Below, in pieces: positions 32,316 to 40,064 of a DNA stretch of 64,000 nt. How positions within the stretch are numbered: position 1 is the stretch's first letter; each line of letters begins with the position of its first letter. The translations under genes and the position numbers were made by a program. The stretch is from a virus. The stretch is taken from positions 1-64,000 of the IMG/VR virus record IMGVR_UViG_3300030098_006630; one strand, written 5' to 3'. The notes under the pieces were generated by a model. The model was given only the letters and a program-made list of their open reading frames with translations, was not told the DNA's origin and did no database searches.

Positions 32316-33229
32316 AGGTTTTAGTAACAGGAGCGACAGGTTTTCTTGGAAGGCATTTGACACCAAAGTTAGACGCCCTCGGGTGGGACATATATTTTTC
32401 AAACACTAGGACAGCAAATCTTAATGATATTAATAACTTAAATCTTTTTAAAGACATTAAATTTGATTACATCTTTCATCTAGCGGCGGTAACTAAAGCA
32501 GGAGATTATTGTTTAAAACACCCCGGCGACCAATGGCTTAAGAATCAAATTATTAACACTAATATTTTAACCTACTGGTCACAAAGTCAACCTCAAGCAA
32601 AAATGATTTGCATGGGAACAAGCTGCTCTTATACACCAGATATTTTTATGACTGAAGACAATTATCTATTAGGAGAACCAGAGCCAAGCCTTTATACCTA
32701 TGCCATGACTAAAAGGATGCTTCTCATAGGTCTTCACTCGCTTCAAAAAGAATTTGGACTTAAGTGGCTTTATTTTGTTCCTTCGACCTTGTATGGACCC
32801 GACTTTGAGCTAGATGATAATCATTTTATTTTTGATTTTATTAGAAATTGTTATAACGCTAAATATAACAATAAAGATTTTGTGATATGGGGCGACGGGA
32901 ATCAACGACGAGAGCTTATCTACGTCGATGACGCAGTATCAGCTATGATTAATCTCATTGACAACGAAAACGAAGTTTTTAACTTAGGCTCAGGAATAGA
33001 TCATTCTATTAATGAATTTGCAGAAAAAATTTGCAAATGCTACAATTATGATTATAATTTAGTAAAGCGTGATTTGTCTAAATATGTCGGAGTTAAAGAA
33101 AAGAAAATTGACACCACCAAGGTATTGAAAGCTCTGGGTAACAAGGTTTTCTTGAATACATCTCTTGATGAAGGTTTGAAAAAAAGCGTGAAATATTTTA
33201 TAAATGCAATGGAGAAAGTAAATGATTGA
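32312..33229 (+). CDS. NAD-dependent epimerase/dehydratase, GDP-fucose-synthase-like
   Basis: A TTG start (32312) overlaps the previous stop by 4 nt. The 305-residue SDR has GATGFLG (7-13, NAD(P) loop), YAMTK (Tyr130, Lys134), and WGDGNQRRELIYVDDA in the substrate region, as in GDP-fucose synthase and related epimerase/reductases. It could act on a GDP- or dTDP-4-keto sugar. Its exact substrate cannot be told from sequence; the phosphomannomutase 16 kb upstream would fit a GDP-mannose origin. Confidence 0.8.
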   Translation: MKVLVTGATGFLGRHLTPKLDALGWDIYFSNTRTANLNDINNLNLFKDIKFDYIFHLAAVTKAGDYCLKHPGDQWLKNQIINTNILTYWSQSQPQAKMICMGTSCSYTPDIFMTEDNYLLGEPEPSLYTYAMTKRMLLIGLHSLQKEFGLKWLYFVPSTLYGPDFELDDNHFIFDFIRNCYNAKYNNKDFVIWGDGNQRRELIYVDDAVSAMINLIDNENEVFNLGSGIDHSINEFAEKICKCYNYDYNLVKRDLSKYVGVKEKKIDTTKVLKALGNKVFLNTSLDEGLKKSVKYFINAMEKVND

Positions 33230-34163
33230 TATAAACGTCTTTGCGACAAACTCTTATCTGTATTTAATACAAAAAATCCTACTCCCCAGTATTGTAGCCT
33301 ATCACCCAGGCGCAGAGGTTAATGTCCTTTTTACTGAAAAAGGTGCTCTTCCCAATATCGGTGGCTCGACTCATGACCCTCAGTTTAAAGACTTAATGAC
33401 TCATCGCATGGCTCATTATTTAAGAGTTTTAAAGAAGAATAAAGGTAAGAAAGTTTTATTTCTAGATGGCGATATAATCATTTTACAACCTTTTCTACAC
33501 GATTTAGAGGAGCGATTAGATAATTATGACATTCTGCACCAAGGCGGAGGGATTCTTGCTTTTAATTCAAACGAACACACTATTAAGCTGTTTGAAGATT
33601 TTGTAAACCAGTGTATAGCAACAAAACCAGAAGATCGACCCCCTGGTTTCCCGGAGTTCGAACTGCAAGCAGCTTTTAAAGAATATTACGACTCTTCTTT
33701 GGTGTCGCTCCTTCCTGAACAATATGGTTATTTGTGCGAAGATCCTTACATGTATCACGCCATGAATAGTGGAAATACAATGCCTGAAAAAATGGTCATT
33801 CTTACTTGGGCAGAACAAATAGCTATTAAACTTAGAAATGTCAAACCAACTGAGTCAGAGCGATTTAAAAGATTTAAGAAAAATAAAGAAAATATATTAT
33901 TTGGGTGCGGTTATGTAAAATATAACGACCCCGCCGACCCCTCTAAAGGATTAGATTATTTTGCCTTCGACTCTTCTAAAACCGAAGCCTTTGTGGATTT
34001 GGACATTATTAAAGCCCATGCTGATCATCTTTATTTTTGTTTTGAAGCCTCTTGGGATAACGAAGAGGGTATAGAAAAAGACGATAAAATAGTATATTTC
34101 GCTGATATGCGAGAGCCTGGTTTTCCAATTTTTGTTACTCAAAAAGCGGCTCCGTTCTTTTAA
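33222..34163 (+). CDS. GT-A (GT8-like) glycosyltransferase
   Basis: The 313-residue protein has KKVLFLDGDIIILQPF (Asp-Gly-Asp about residues 82-84), the DxD metal site of GT8-like or nucleotide-diphospho-sugar transferases. FLHDLEERL follows. It starts within the end of the SDR gene (8-nt overlap). A later FGCGYVKYNDPADPSKG is loop-like. Sugar specificity is unknown. Confidence 0.72.
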   Translation: MIDINVFATNSYLYLIQKILLPSIVAYHPGAEVNVLFTEKGALPNIGGSTHDPQFKDLMTHRMAHYLRVLKKNKGKKVLFLDGDIIILQPFLHDLEERLDNYDILHQGGGILAFNSNEHTIKLFEDFVNQCIATKPEDRPPGFPEFELQAAFKEYYDSSLVSLLPEQYGYLCEDPYMYHAMNSGNTMPEKMVILTWAEQIAIKLRNVKPTESERFKRFKKNKENILFGCGYVKYNDPADPSKGLDYFAFDSSKTEAFVDLDIIKAHADHLYFCFEASWDNEEGIEKDDKIVYFADMREPGFPIFVTQKAAPFF

Positions 34164-34179
34164 CGTCAAAGGAAAAATT

Positions 34180-34581
34180 ATGACTAATAGAAAATATTTA
34201 CCCACACTATCCGAGCTTATAGATCGCCTCTCTATTGTTCAATTAAAAGAGGTGTTTATTCCTGAGCACAAAATGGAATATTCTCAGGAAATCAAAGATA
34301 TTGTTCACGATATCCAACTATCTCTAAATGAAGGTGGAAAAATTACTGCCGAAACAATTAGAGCAATCGTTGTTCTTTCACAGATGAACTTACACATTTG
34401 GCACAATGAATCCAACTATCGCAAAGGAATTAAAGATGGCAACAATCTTGAATTAACTCACGGTATCAATGGCATTAGAAACACTGCTAAAAATAAAATC
34501 CAAGAGATTGTTGGAGGCAGGAAAGACTACAAAATTGATTGTCTCGCCGCAGATTTCAAAGATTGGGAAGTAAGCTGGTAG
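34180..34581 (+). CDS. Hypothetical protein in the glycan cluster
   Basis: ATG 34180 has AAAGGA 7 nt upstream. The 133-residue helical protein starts RKYLPTLSELIDRLSIVQLKEV, followed by an acidic helix and NLHIWHNESNYRKG (possible metal or ligand site). The strong pattern of a helical bundle with LPTLSELIDRLSIVQLKE looks familiar from small proteins near phage and bacterial glycan genes, but I cannot name it. It overlaps the next gene by 1 nt. Function unknown. Confidence 0.55.
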   Translation: MTNRKYLPTLSELIDRLSIVQLKEVFIPEHKMEYSQEIKDIVHDIQLSLNEGGKITAETIRAIVVLSQMNLHIWHNESNYRKGIKDGNNLELTHGINGIRNTAKNKIQEIVGGRKDYKIDCLAADFKDWEVSW

Positions 34582-35324
34582 TGAAAGTTTTAGTCATAGG
34601 AGACGCTTGTGAGGATGTTTATATCTATGGAGACTGCTCCAGGCTAGCACCAGAAGCCCCTATTCCGGTATTTGTACCCCAAGATAAAACGACCAATGGA
34701 GGCATGGCTATGAATGTTTTTGCAAACTTAAAGTCACTGGGTACGGATTGCGATATTCTTCATAATGTTGAAGAAATTACCAAAACACGATATGTGGACA
34801 AAAAGACTAATCATATTTTCCTGCGAGTAGATACAGATGATAAAAAATTAAAGAGGATTGAAGAGAATAATCTTGATAAAGATTTCCTTAATCAATATGA
34901 TGCTATTGTAATATCCGATTACAATAAAGGCTTTCTAACCGAAGAGGATATTGAAAAGATTTGTTATAATCATCCTTTGACTTTCATGGATACAAAAAAA
35001 AATTTAGGTCGTTGGGCAAAAGATTGCACTTGGATTAAAATAAACGAAGAAGAATATAATAAAACTTTTAATAAAATCGCCAACTTAGGGCACATTTTTG
35101 ATGATAAACTCATCGTAACTTTAAGCGAAAAAGGTTGCCGCTATAAGGGAGACATATTCCCAGTAGAAAAAGTAGAGATTAAAGATTTAAGCGGAGCTGG
35201 AGATACTTTTCTCGCAAGTTTTGTTTCGGATTATCTTAAAAATAAAAATGCTACACAAGCAATAATTTTTGCTAATGAATGCGCTACGCAGGTTGTACAA
35301 AAGAGAGGGGTAAATGTCATTTAA
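34581..35324 (+). CDS. PfkB-type sugar kinase, HldE N-domain-like
   Basis: A GTG start overlaps the previous stop; the in-frame start further upstream reads as noise. The 247-residue product matches the PfkB/HldE kinase fold: VLVIGDACEDVYIYGDCSR near the start, AIVISDYNKGFLTEEDI, and DLSGAGDTFLASFV with Asp208 as catalytic base. It lacks roughly 60 residues compared with the usual HldE kinase (about 315). HldE kinase phosphorylates heptose-7-phosphate at C1. With the nucleotidyltransferase at 36538 it splits the bifunctional HldE into two genes. Substrate inferred from that pairing. Confidence 0.8.
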   Translation: MKVLVIGDACEDVYIYGDCSRLAPEAPIPVFVPQDKTTNGGMAMNVFANLKSLGTDCDILHNVEEITKTRYVDKKTNHIFLRVDTDDKKLKRIEENNLDKDFLNQYDAIVISDYNKGFLTEEDIEKICYNHPLTFMDTKKNLGRWAKDCTWIKINEEEYNKTFNKIANLGHIFDDKLIVTLSEKGCRYKGDIFPVEKVEIKDLSGAGDTFLASFVSDYLKNKNATQAIIFANECATQVVQKRGVNVI

Positions 35325-35604
35325 AGAATATTACGAGCACTATCTAACACTACATCAAAACAAATGGAATCGAAGATTACACGTTCTTGGGAACGCTGCG
35401 ACTATTACATTCGTAACTCTTTGTATTTTACATTCGCTCTGGTTTATGCTACTATTAACACCATTCATAGTTTATCCTTTTGCTTGGAGCGGGCATTTTT
35501 TCTTTGAGAAAAACAAGCCTGCTGCCTTTTCTAACCCTTTATGGGCAAAAGCGTGCGACTGGGTAATGTTAAAAGACATCCTAACAGGAAAAATAAGGTG
35601 GTAA
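35314..35604 (+). CDS. Mpo1-like (DUF962) membrane protein
   Basis: The 96-residue protein reads as DUF962/Mpo1-like: SFKEYYEHYLTLHQNKWNRRLHVLGNA, a hydrophobic helix, PFAWSGHFFFEKNKPAAF, then WVMLKDILTGKIRW. The His residues (at about 9, 14, 23 and 66) match the iron-binding set of Mpo1, a dioxygenase that shortens 2-hydroxy fatty acids in yeast. It is rarely discussed in phages. Here it might alter a lipid carrier, but only the family resemblance is well supported. It overlaps the kinase by 11 nt. Confidence 0.78.
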   Translation: MSFKEYYEHYLTLHQNKWNRRLHVLGNAATITFVTLCILHSLWFMLLLTPFIVYPFAWSGHFFFEKNKPAAFSNPLWAKACDWVMLKDILTGKIRW

Positions 35605-35607
35605 CAA

Positions 35608-36537
35608 ATGGCTAATGTATTAATTACAGGGGGAGCAGGCTACATTGGAAGTGAGTTGGTCGAGTTTCTTCTTCCAGAGCACAAGGTAACAGTGGTAGAT
35701 AACCTGATGTACGACAGAGATTCGCTTTTACGATATGTTCCAAATAAGAACTTTGATTTTATCAGAGGAGATGTAAGAGACACTGCTTTATTTGAAAAGC
35801 TCTTAAAAAATTCTGACATTATCATTCCGCTTGCAGCATTGGTGGGGTTTCCTTTGTGTGACCGCAAACCTGTGGAGGCTATCGATGTTAATTGTGGAGC
35901 GAATGAGTGGCTTGCACAAAAAAAATCCAATGATCAGATTGTTATTTATCCTTGCACAAACTCTGGCTATGGCAAAAGCATCGATGGCTCTGTGGTCACA
36001 GAAGAATCTCCTCTTAATCCTGTATCTTTGTATGGAAAAACCAAAGTTGAAGCCGAGGATGTTTTTAGACAAACTGACAACTGCGCTACTTTTCGCTTAG
36101 CTACCGTTTGCGGTCCATCTAGCAGAATGAGAACTGACCTTTTAGTTAACAACTTTGTCCTGCGAGCCCTACGCGATAGAGTTTTGGTTCTTTACGAATG
36201 CGAGTTTATGAGGAACTATGTTCATATTCATGATGTCTGTCGCTCGTTTAAGTTTTTGATTGATAATTGGGATGATTGTAAAAACGATACTTATAACCTT
36301 GGTCATGATGCAATGAACATGAACAAGCTTCAGTTAGCAGAGAAAATCGCTGGGCACACTCCGCTTGAGATTATCAAGGCAGAGTTCACCAAAGATCCAG
36401 ATGTAAGAGATTACATTGTCAGCAGTCAAAAGATTTACGACAAAGGCTTTGAGTGTCTATACGACCTCGACACCAGCATTGAGCAGCTTATAAAGGCTTA
36501 CAAGATTATTGACTCTCCTTGGTACGCGAACTACTAG
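35608..36537 (+). CDS. NAD-dependent sugar-nucleotide epimerase
   Basis: The 309-residue extended SDR has GGAGYIGSE (8-16), YGKTK (Tyr142, Lys146), and MRNYVHIHDVCRSF in the substrate part. It is a GalE/dTDP-glucose-type epimerase or dehydratase. It lies 3 nt after the Mpo1-like gene and ends directly before the nucleotidyltransferase. A heptose or deoxysugar substrate would fit the neighbours, but the exact reaction is not visible. Confidence 0.8.
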   Translation: MANVLITGGAGYIGSELVEFLLPEHKVTVVDNLMYDRDSLLRYVPNKNFDFIRGDVRDTALFEKLLKNSDIIIPLAALVGFPLCDRKPVEAIDVNCGANEWLAQKKSNDQIVIYPCTNSGYGKSIDGSVVTEESPLNPVSLYGKTKVEAEDVFRQTDNCATFRLATVCGPSSRMRTDLLVNNFVLRALRDRVLVLYECEFMRNYVHIHDVCRSFKFLIDNWDDCKNDTYNLGHDAMNMNKLQLAEKIAGHTPLEIIKAEFTKDPDVRDYIVSSQKIYDKGFECLYDLDTSIEQLIKAYKIIDSPWYANY

Positions 36538-36942
36538 ATGAAAGTTATCTGGACTAATGGCTGTTTCGATATTCTTCATCGAGGGCATGTAGAGCTTTTT
36601 AAGTTTTGTAAATCACAAGGGGACTACCTTGTTGTTGGCATAGATACCGACAGTCGCGTAAAAGAAAGTAAAGGACCCAGCCGCCCTTTCAACAGCCAAG
36701 AAGACCGAAAGTTTTTCCTTGAAGCAATCAAGTACATTGACAAGGTTGTGTTATTTTCAACCGATAACGAGCTACGACAAAGGCTTGCTGAAAGCAATGT
36801 AGATACAATGATTGTTGGCTCTGATTGGAAAGGTAAACGAGTCGTAGGACAGGAAAAAGTTAACAAAGTTTTATTTTTTGATAGAATAGGAACATACTCT
36901 ACCACAAGCATTTTGGAGGCAAATAATGACGTATGTAGTTGA
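36538..36942 (+). CDS. HldE C-domain-like heptose-1-phosphate nucleotidyltransferase
   Basis: The 134-residue protein has HRGH (His14-x-x-His17) in CFDILHRGHVEL, the catalytic motif of cytidylyltransferase-fold enzymes, and GIDTDSRVKESKGPSRPFN typical of the RfaE/HldE domain II. It should activate a heptose-1-phosphate as its NDP sugar. HldE normally joins the kinase and this domain; here they are separate genes 1.2 kb apart. The start codon follows the previous stop without a gap. The name is by similarity; the sugar is inferred. Confidence 0.85.
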   Translation: MKVIWTNGCFDILHRGHVELFKFCKSQGDYLVVGIDTDSRVKESKGPSRPFNSQEDRKFFLEAIKYIDKVVLFSTDNELRQRLAESNVDTMIVGSDWKGKRVVGQEKVNKVLFFDRIGTYSTTSILEANNDVCS

Positions 36943-37255
36943 TATTGATGGAACAATCTGTGAAAAGGTCTCTGGTAACGACTACACACAAGCAGAGCCG
37001 CTACACAATCGTATAAAGGTTATTAACCAGCTTTACGACGACGGTTGCGAGATTATTTATTTTACTGCGAGAGGAATGGGTCGTCACAACAATGATGCTG
37101 AAAAAGCCATCGCTCAGTTTTACGATCTAACCGAAAAACAACTTGCCTCTTGGGGAGCTAAGTATCATAAGCTTATGCTTGGCAAGCCGGCTGGAGATTT
37201 TTACATTGACGATAAAGGAATAAGTGCTCATGTCTACTTTGAATCAGGCTCCTGA
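36926..37255 (+). CDS. Small HAD phosphatase
   Basis: The 109-residue protein begins TYVVDIDGTICE (Asp6, Asp8), the HAD motif I, with YFTARGMG (motif II Thr) and DFYIDDKGI (motif IV Asp pair). GGAGG precedes the ATG, which lies within the end of the previous gene. In the heptose pathway a GmhB-type phosphatase acts between the kinase and the nucleotidyltransferase; this enzyme sits beside both and may fill that step, though it is smaller than GmhB (about 190). Confidence 0.75.
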   Translation: MTYVVDIDGTICEKVSGNDYTQAEPLHNRIKVINQLYDDGCEIIYFTARGMGRHNNDAEKAIAQFYDLTEKQLASWGAKYHKLMLGKPAGDFYIDDKGISAHVYFESGS

Positions 37256-37598
37256 AATAATTCATGTCGAAAAAGGCTGGGGTTATGAAAAATGGATAGT
37301 AAATAAGAAAGAATACTGTGGGAAGCTTTTATTTTTTCATCAAGGCAAGAGATGTTCATGGCATTATCATAAGTTAAAAGATGAGGTCTTTTATCTTCAA
37401 TCTGGAGAAATGTTAGTAAAGTTTTCAGAAGAGGATGATATTTCTAAAGCCGAAGAGTTGGTACTAAAACCAGGAGACAATTTTCATGTCTATAGAGGAC
37501 TACGCCATCAAATGATAGCGCTAAAGCCATCAGAGTTGTTTGAGTTCTCTACAGAACATTTCGATTCAGATTCTTATAGGGTTATAAAAGGAGATTAA
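37230..37598 (+). CDS. Cupin-fold sugar-processing protein
   Basis: ATG 37230 is used (a GTG two codons earlier is possible). The 122-residue protein has RCSWHYHKLKDEVFYLQSGE (His45, His47, Glu52) and a later RGLRHQM, giving the two cupin motifs. It resembles mannose-6-phosphate isomerase-like or dTDP-4-keto-sugar epimerase-like cupins in size. It overlaps the HAD gene by 26 nt. An isomerase or epimerase step on a sugar phosphate is likely; which one is unclear. Confidence 0.75.
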   Translation: MSTLNQAPEIIHVEKGWGYEKWIVNKKEYCGKLLFFHQGKRCSWHYHKLKDEVFYLQSGEMLVKFSEEDDISKAEELVLKPGDNFHVYRGLRHQMIALKPSELFEFSTEHFDSDSYRVIKGD

Positions 37599-37599
37599 G

Positions 37600-38550
37600 A
37601 TGAAGTTAGTTGTTATTACAGGATGTCTAGGTTTAATTGGCTCATATGTCACCCGTAAATGCCTCTCTAAGGGCTGGAAGGTCTATGGGGTAGACAACCT
37701 TACCTATGCGGCAAACAAATCGTTTCTAGAGGCATTTAAGAGGGATTCTAACTTTACCTTCTTAGAAGAAGATATCGCCCAGCTTAAATCTTTGCCAGAT
37801 TGTGATTATGTTATTAATATTGCTGCGGAATCTCACGTAGGTAATAGTATCATTGATAGTAGTGATTTTATTGAAACAAACGTGAATGGAGTAAAGAATC
37901 TGCTAGATCTTATCCGCCGCAAGCCCGACAATACAATGAAGCGCCCTGTTTTCTTTCATTTTAGCACTGATGAAGTCTATGGAGATATTGCCGATGGTGA
38001 GCATGTAGAGACAGACCCGCTTATCCCAAGTAACCCTTATTCAGCTTCCAAGGCATCGTCAGACATGCTTATTTTGGCTTGGGCAAGAACTTACGGTGTA
38101 AAATATGTTATTGTTCGCCCAACAAACAATTATGGCGAAGGACAATACCCAGAAAAGCTCATACCTTTGTGCGTAAAGCTTCTCCAGAGAGGGAAAAAAA
38201 TTAGACTTCACGATGAAGGAGAGCCAATTCGAAACTGGCTTCACGCAGAAGATACAGCAGAGGCAGTTACAACTATTGTAGAATCAGGCAAAGTAGATGA
38301 AATCTTTAACATTCCAGGAGATTTTGAACAAAAAAACTGGTTAACTGTTAAAAAAATCATTGAAGCGTACTATAATAGTGAGGTAAACTGGAAAGATTAC
38401 GTGGACTTAAGCCACAAAAGACCTGGACAAGATGTTAGATATGCTCTTAATGGAGATAAATTAGAAGCACTTGGCTGGAAACCTACAAAGGTTTTCGACG
38501 AAGAGATTGTAAAGCTTGTTCAGTTTTACAAAGAAAATTTCAAATGGTAA
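37600..38550 (+). CDS. rmlB: dTDP-glucose 4,6-dehydratase-like SDR
   Basis: The 316-residue protein has GCLGLIGS (8-15, cofactor loop), FHFSTDEVYGD (the Thr-Asp-Glu active site at 123-125 typical of 4,6-dehydratases), and YSASK (Tyr147, Lys151). RNWLHAEDTAEAV and RPGQDVRYALN near the end also match the RmlB family. It makes a 4-keto-6-deoxy sugar nucleotide, the substrate for the RmlD-like reductase and the C-methyltransferase. It closes the glycan operon, with 1 nt before it. The NDP moiety is inferred. Confidence 0.85.
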   Translation: MKLVVITGCLGLIGSYVTRKCLSKGWKVYGVDNLTYAANKSFLEAFKRDSNFTFLEEDIAQLKSLPDCDYVINIAAESHVGNSIIDSSDFIETNVNGVKNLLDLIRRKPDNTMKRPVFFHFSTDEVYGDIADGEHVETDPLIPSNPYSASKASSDMLILAWARTYGVKYVIVRPTNNYGEGQYPEKLIPLCVKLLQRGKKIRLHDEGEPIRNWLHAEDTAEAVTTIVESGKVDEIFNIPGDFEQKNWLTVKKIIEAYYNSEVNWKDYVDLSHKRPGQDVRYALNGDKLEALGWKPTKVFDEEIVKLVQFYKENFKW

Positions 38551-38560
38551 GGAGAAAAAA

Positions 38561-38752
38561 ATGAAACTTTCAAATCAAGGAATGGGCACTCTAATGATGT
38601 GCTTACAAAAATCATTATTAGAACAGAGCGATATTGTACCACTGTTACAGGAGCTTAACTTTGAAGTCGATGGAGATGAAATTGTATGTACAAACCCTCC
38701 TAAAATTGAACTCAATACAACAGAATTTTTTCAAGAAACTGAGGATGCCTAA
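38561..38752 (+). CDS. Small hypothetical protein, 63 residues
   Basis: AAGGAG sits 8 nt before ATG 38561. The 63-residue product starts KLSNQGMGTLMMCLQKSLLEQ and is followed by an acidic, hydrophobic strand-like end. A similar N-terminus seems common among small proteins of T4-like marine phages, but I cannot name the family. It overlaps the next gene by 8 nt. Function unknown. Confidence 0.55.
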   Translation: MKLSNQGMGTLMMCLQKSLLEQSDIVPLLQELNFEVDGDEIVCTNPPKIELNTTEFFQETEDA

Positions 38753-39026
38753 ATATCTTTATAAATGTACAAACACTGAGTGTGCTAAGGTGTTTGAAAT
38801 TGTTCATTCTATGAAAGAAAAGCTAAAATCGTGCTCTGAATGTCTTGATGATTGTGACAAAGAATTCCCTCTAGAGAGATTACCAGCTCTATCTATCTCT
38901 ATTTCTAAGCCATTATCACCTACACAAGATAAAAAAGCAGGTACATTAGTGAAAAAGAATATAGAAGAATTTAGAAAAGCCCTAAAAGAAGAACAACAGA
39001 AGCTGCGAGAGGTGGAATATAAATGA
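38745..39026 (+). CDS. FmdB-like zinc ribbon protein
   Basis: The start at 38745 (MPKYLYKCTNTEC) lies in the end of the previous gene. The 93-residue product has Cys8/Cys13 and Cys30/Cys33, the CxxxxC...CxxC ribbon typical of FmdB-type regulatory proteins, followed by a basic helical tail. It probably binds zinc and perhaps nucleic acid or polymerase. It stands two genes before the sigma factor. Confidence 0.68.
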   Translation: MPKYLYKCTNTECAKVFEIVHSMKEKLKSCSECLDDCDKEFPLERLPALSISISKPLSPTQDKKAGTLVKKNIEEFRKALKEEQQKLREVEYK

Positions 39027-39445
39027 TTAAAATAATTTTATCTTTATCTATAGTGGTTAATTTAGTTCTTATGGCATTGGTTGTTGGATTGATGCCATTT
39101 TTATTATCTCTATCCATAGTGGTGATAGGCGTTTTAATTTGGTATATTTCCAAACTTACAAGTCAGCTAAATGAAATAACAGATAATTTTGACGATTTTT
39201 ATTCTAAAGTTCAAAACTATGAACAACATGTCGAGAATATACATGGCTTAGAGATGTTTTATGGAGATCAGACACTTCAGAGCTTAATGAATCATTCGCG
39301 CACTATTTTAAATGATATTTATGATTTCCAAGAGAAATTTATTATGACCGAGGAAGAAGAACTTGAGCGAGAACCCGAAACCCCGCCGCAGGCGGAAAAA
39401 GAAAAATCTATACTTTACAGAGACTCACCAGAAGGCGATAGTTGA
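39023..39445 (+). CDS. Membrane protein with cytoplasmic coiled coil
   Basis: The 140-residue protein has two adjacent hydrophobic helices (about residues 2-18 and 20-43), followed by a helical stretch with regular hydrophobic spacing (KLTSQLNEITDNFDDFYSKVQN) and an acidic, Pro-rich tail. The last 83 nt overlap the sigma factor gene. The layout (membrane hairpin, coiled coil) could anchor a complex at the inner membrane. No family was recognised. Confidence 0.55.
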   Translation: MIKIILSLSIVVNLVLMALVVGLMPFLLSLSIVVIGVLIWYISKLTSQLNEITDNFDDFYSKVQNYEQHVENIHGLEMFYGDQTLQSLMNHSRTILNDIYDFQEKFIMTEEEELEREPETPPQAEKEKSILYRDSPEGDS

Positions 39446-40064
39446 TTACGCCTTAACAGACTGTAGAAAGATTAGAACAGAACTTTATATTCAATATATT
39501 GGTCCTGTTTTCGATGAGATGGTAGATAAAATTACTTATACCTACAAGTTTACTACATTGCCAAACATCGAAGTTCTCAAGGACGAATGTAAGATCTGGC
39601 TTACAACCATCTTAGATAAGTTCGACCCAGAGAAAGGCTCCAAAGCCTTTTCTTATTTTAGTGTGATTACCAAGAACTGGTTTATTCACAAGGTCAAAAA
39701 GAACTCTAAAAATCTTAAGAAAGAAGTAAATTACGAAGACGCAGTAGGTGAAATAGAGCAGCAATATTTATCTGAAGAAAACATTTATTTAGAAAAAAGA
39801 GAGAAATATGAATTTTGGCAATCGCTGATGAAAGAATTTGATATCTGGGAGAAACAAAACCTTAAAGAAAACGAAAGAAAAGTTTTAAATGCGATTATTG
39901 ATCTTTTTGATAATGTTGATGAACTTGAAATTTTTAATAAAAAAGCTATTTATATGCATATAAGAGAATTAACTAATCTCAACACGAAGCAAGTAGTAAA
40001 TAACTTAAATCGACTTAGAGAAAAATATAGAAATTTCAAAAAAGAATATAATAAGGATATTTAG
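39363..40064 (+). CDS. Late-transcription sigma factor (T4 gp55-like)
   Basis: Start TTG 39363 follows GAGGAAG by 6 nt; the N-terminal PRRRRKKKNLYFTETHQKAI looks like the conserved start of marine gp55 homologues, so the long overlap with the previous gene is accepted. Residues 87-108 (FDPEKGSKAFSYFSVITKNW) match sigma region 2 (the -10 binding and core-binding helix). T4 gp55 directs host polymerase to AT-rich late promoters and needs a clamp. The C-terminal helix-rich part is unlike sigma region 4, as expected. It sits just before the virion genes, whose late promoters it would serve. Confidence 0.75.
   Translation: MSENPKPRRRRKKKNLYFTETHQKAIVDYALTDCRKIRTELYIQYIGPVFDEMVDKITYTYKFTTLPNIEVLKDECKIWLTTILDKFDPEKGSKAFSYFSVITKNWFIHKVKKNSKNLKKEVNYEDAVGEIEQQYLSEENIYLEKREKYEFWQSLMKEFDIWEKQNLKENERKVLNAIIDLFDNVDELEIFNKKAIYMHIRELTNLNTKQVVNNLNRLREKYRNFKKEYNKDI

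Noticed and set aside
20225-38550. DNA hypermodification pathway
   Set aside because: No nucleotide hydroxymethylase, thymidylate-synthase-like or DNA glucosyltransferase gene was seen; the enzymes fit polysaccharide sugars better.
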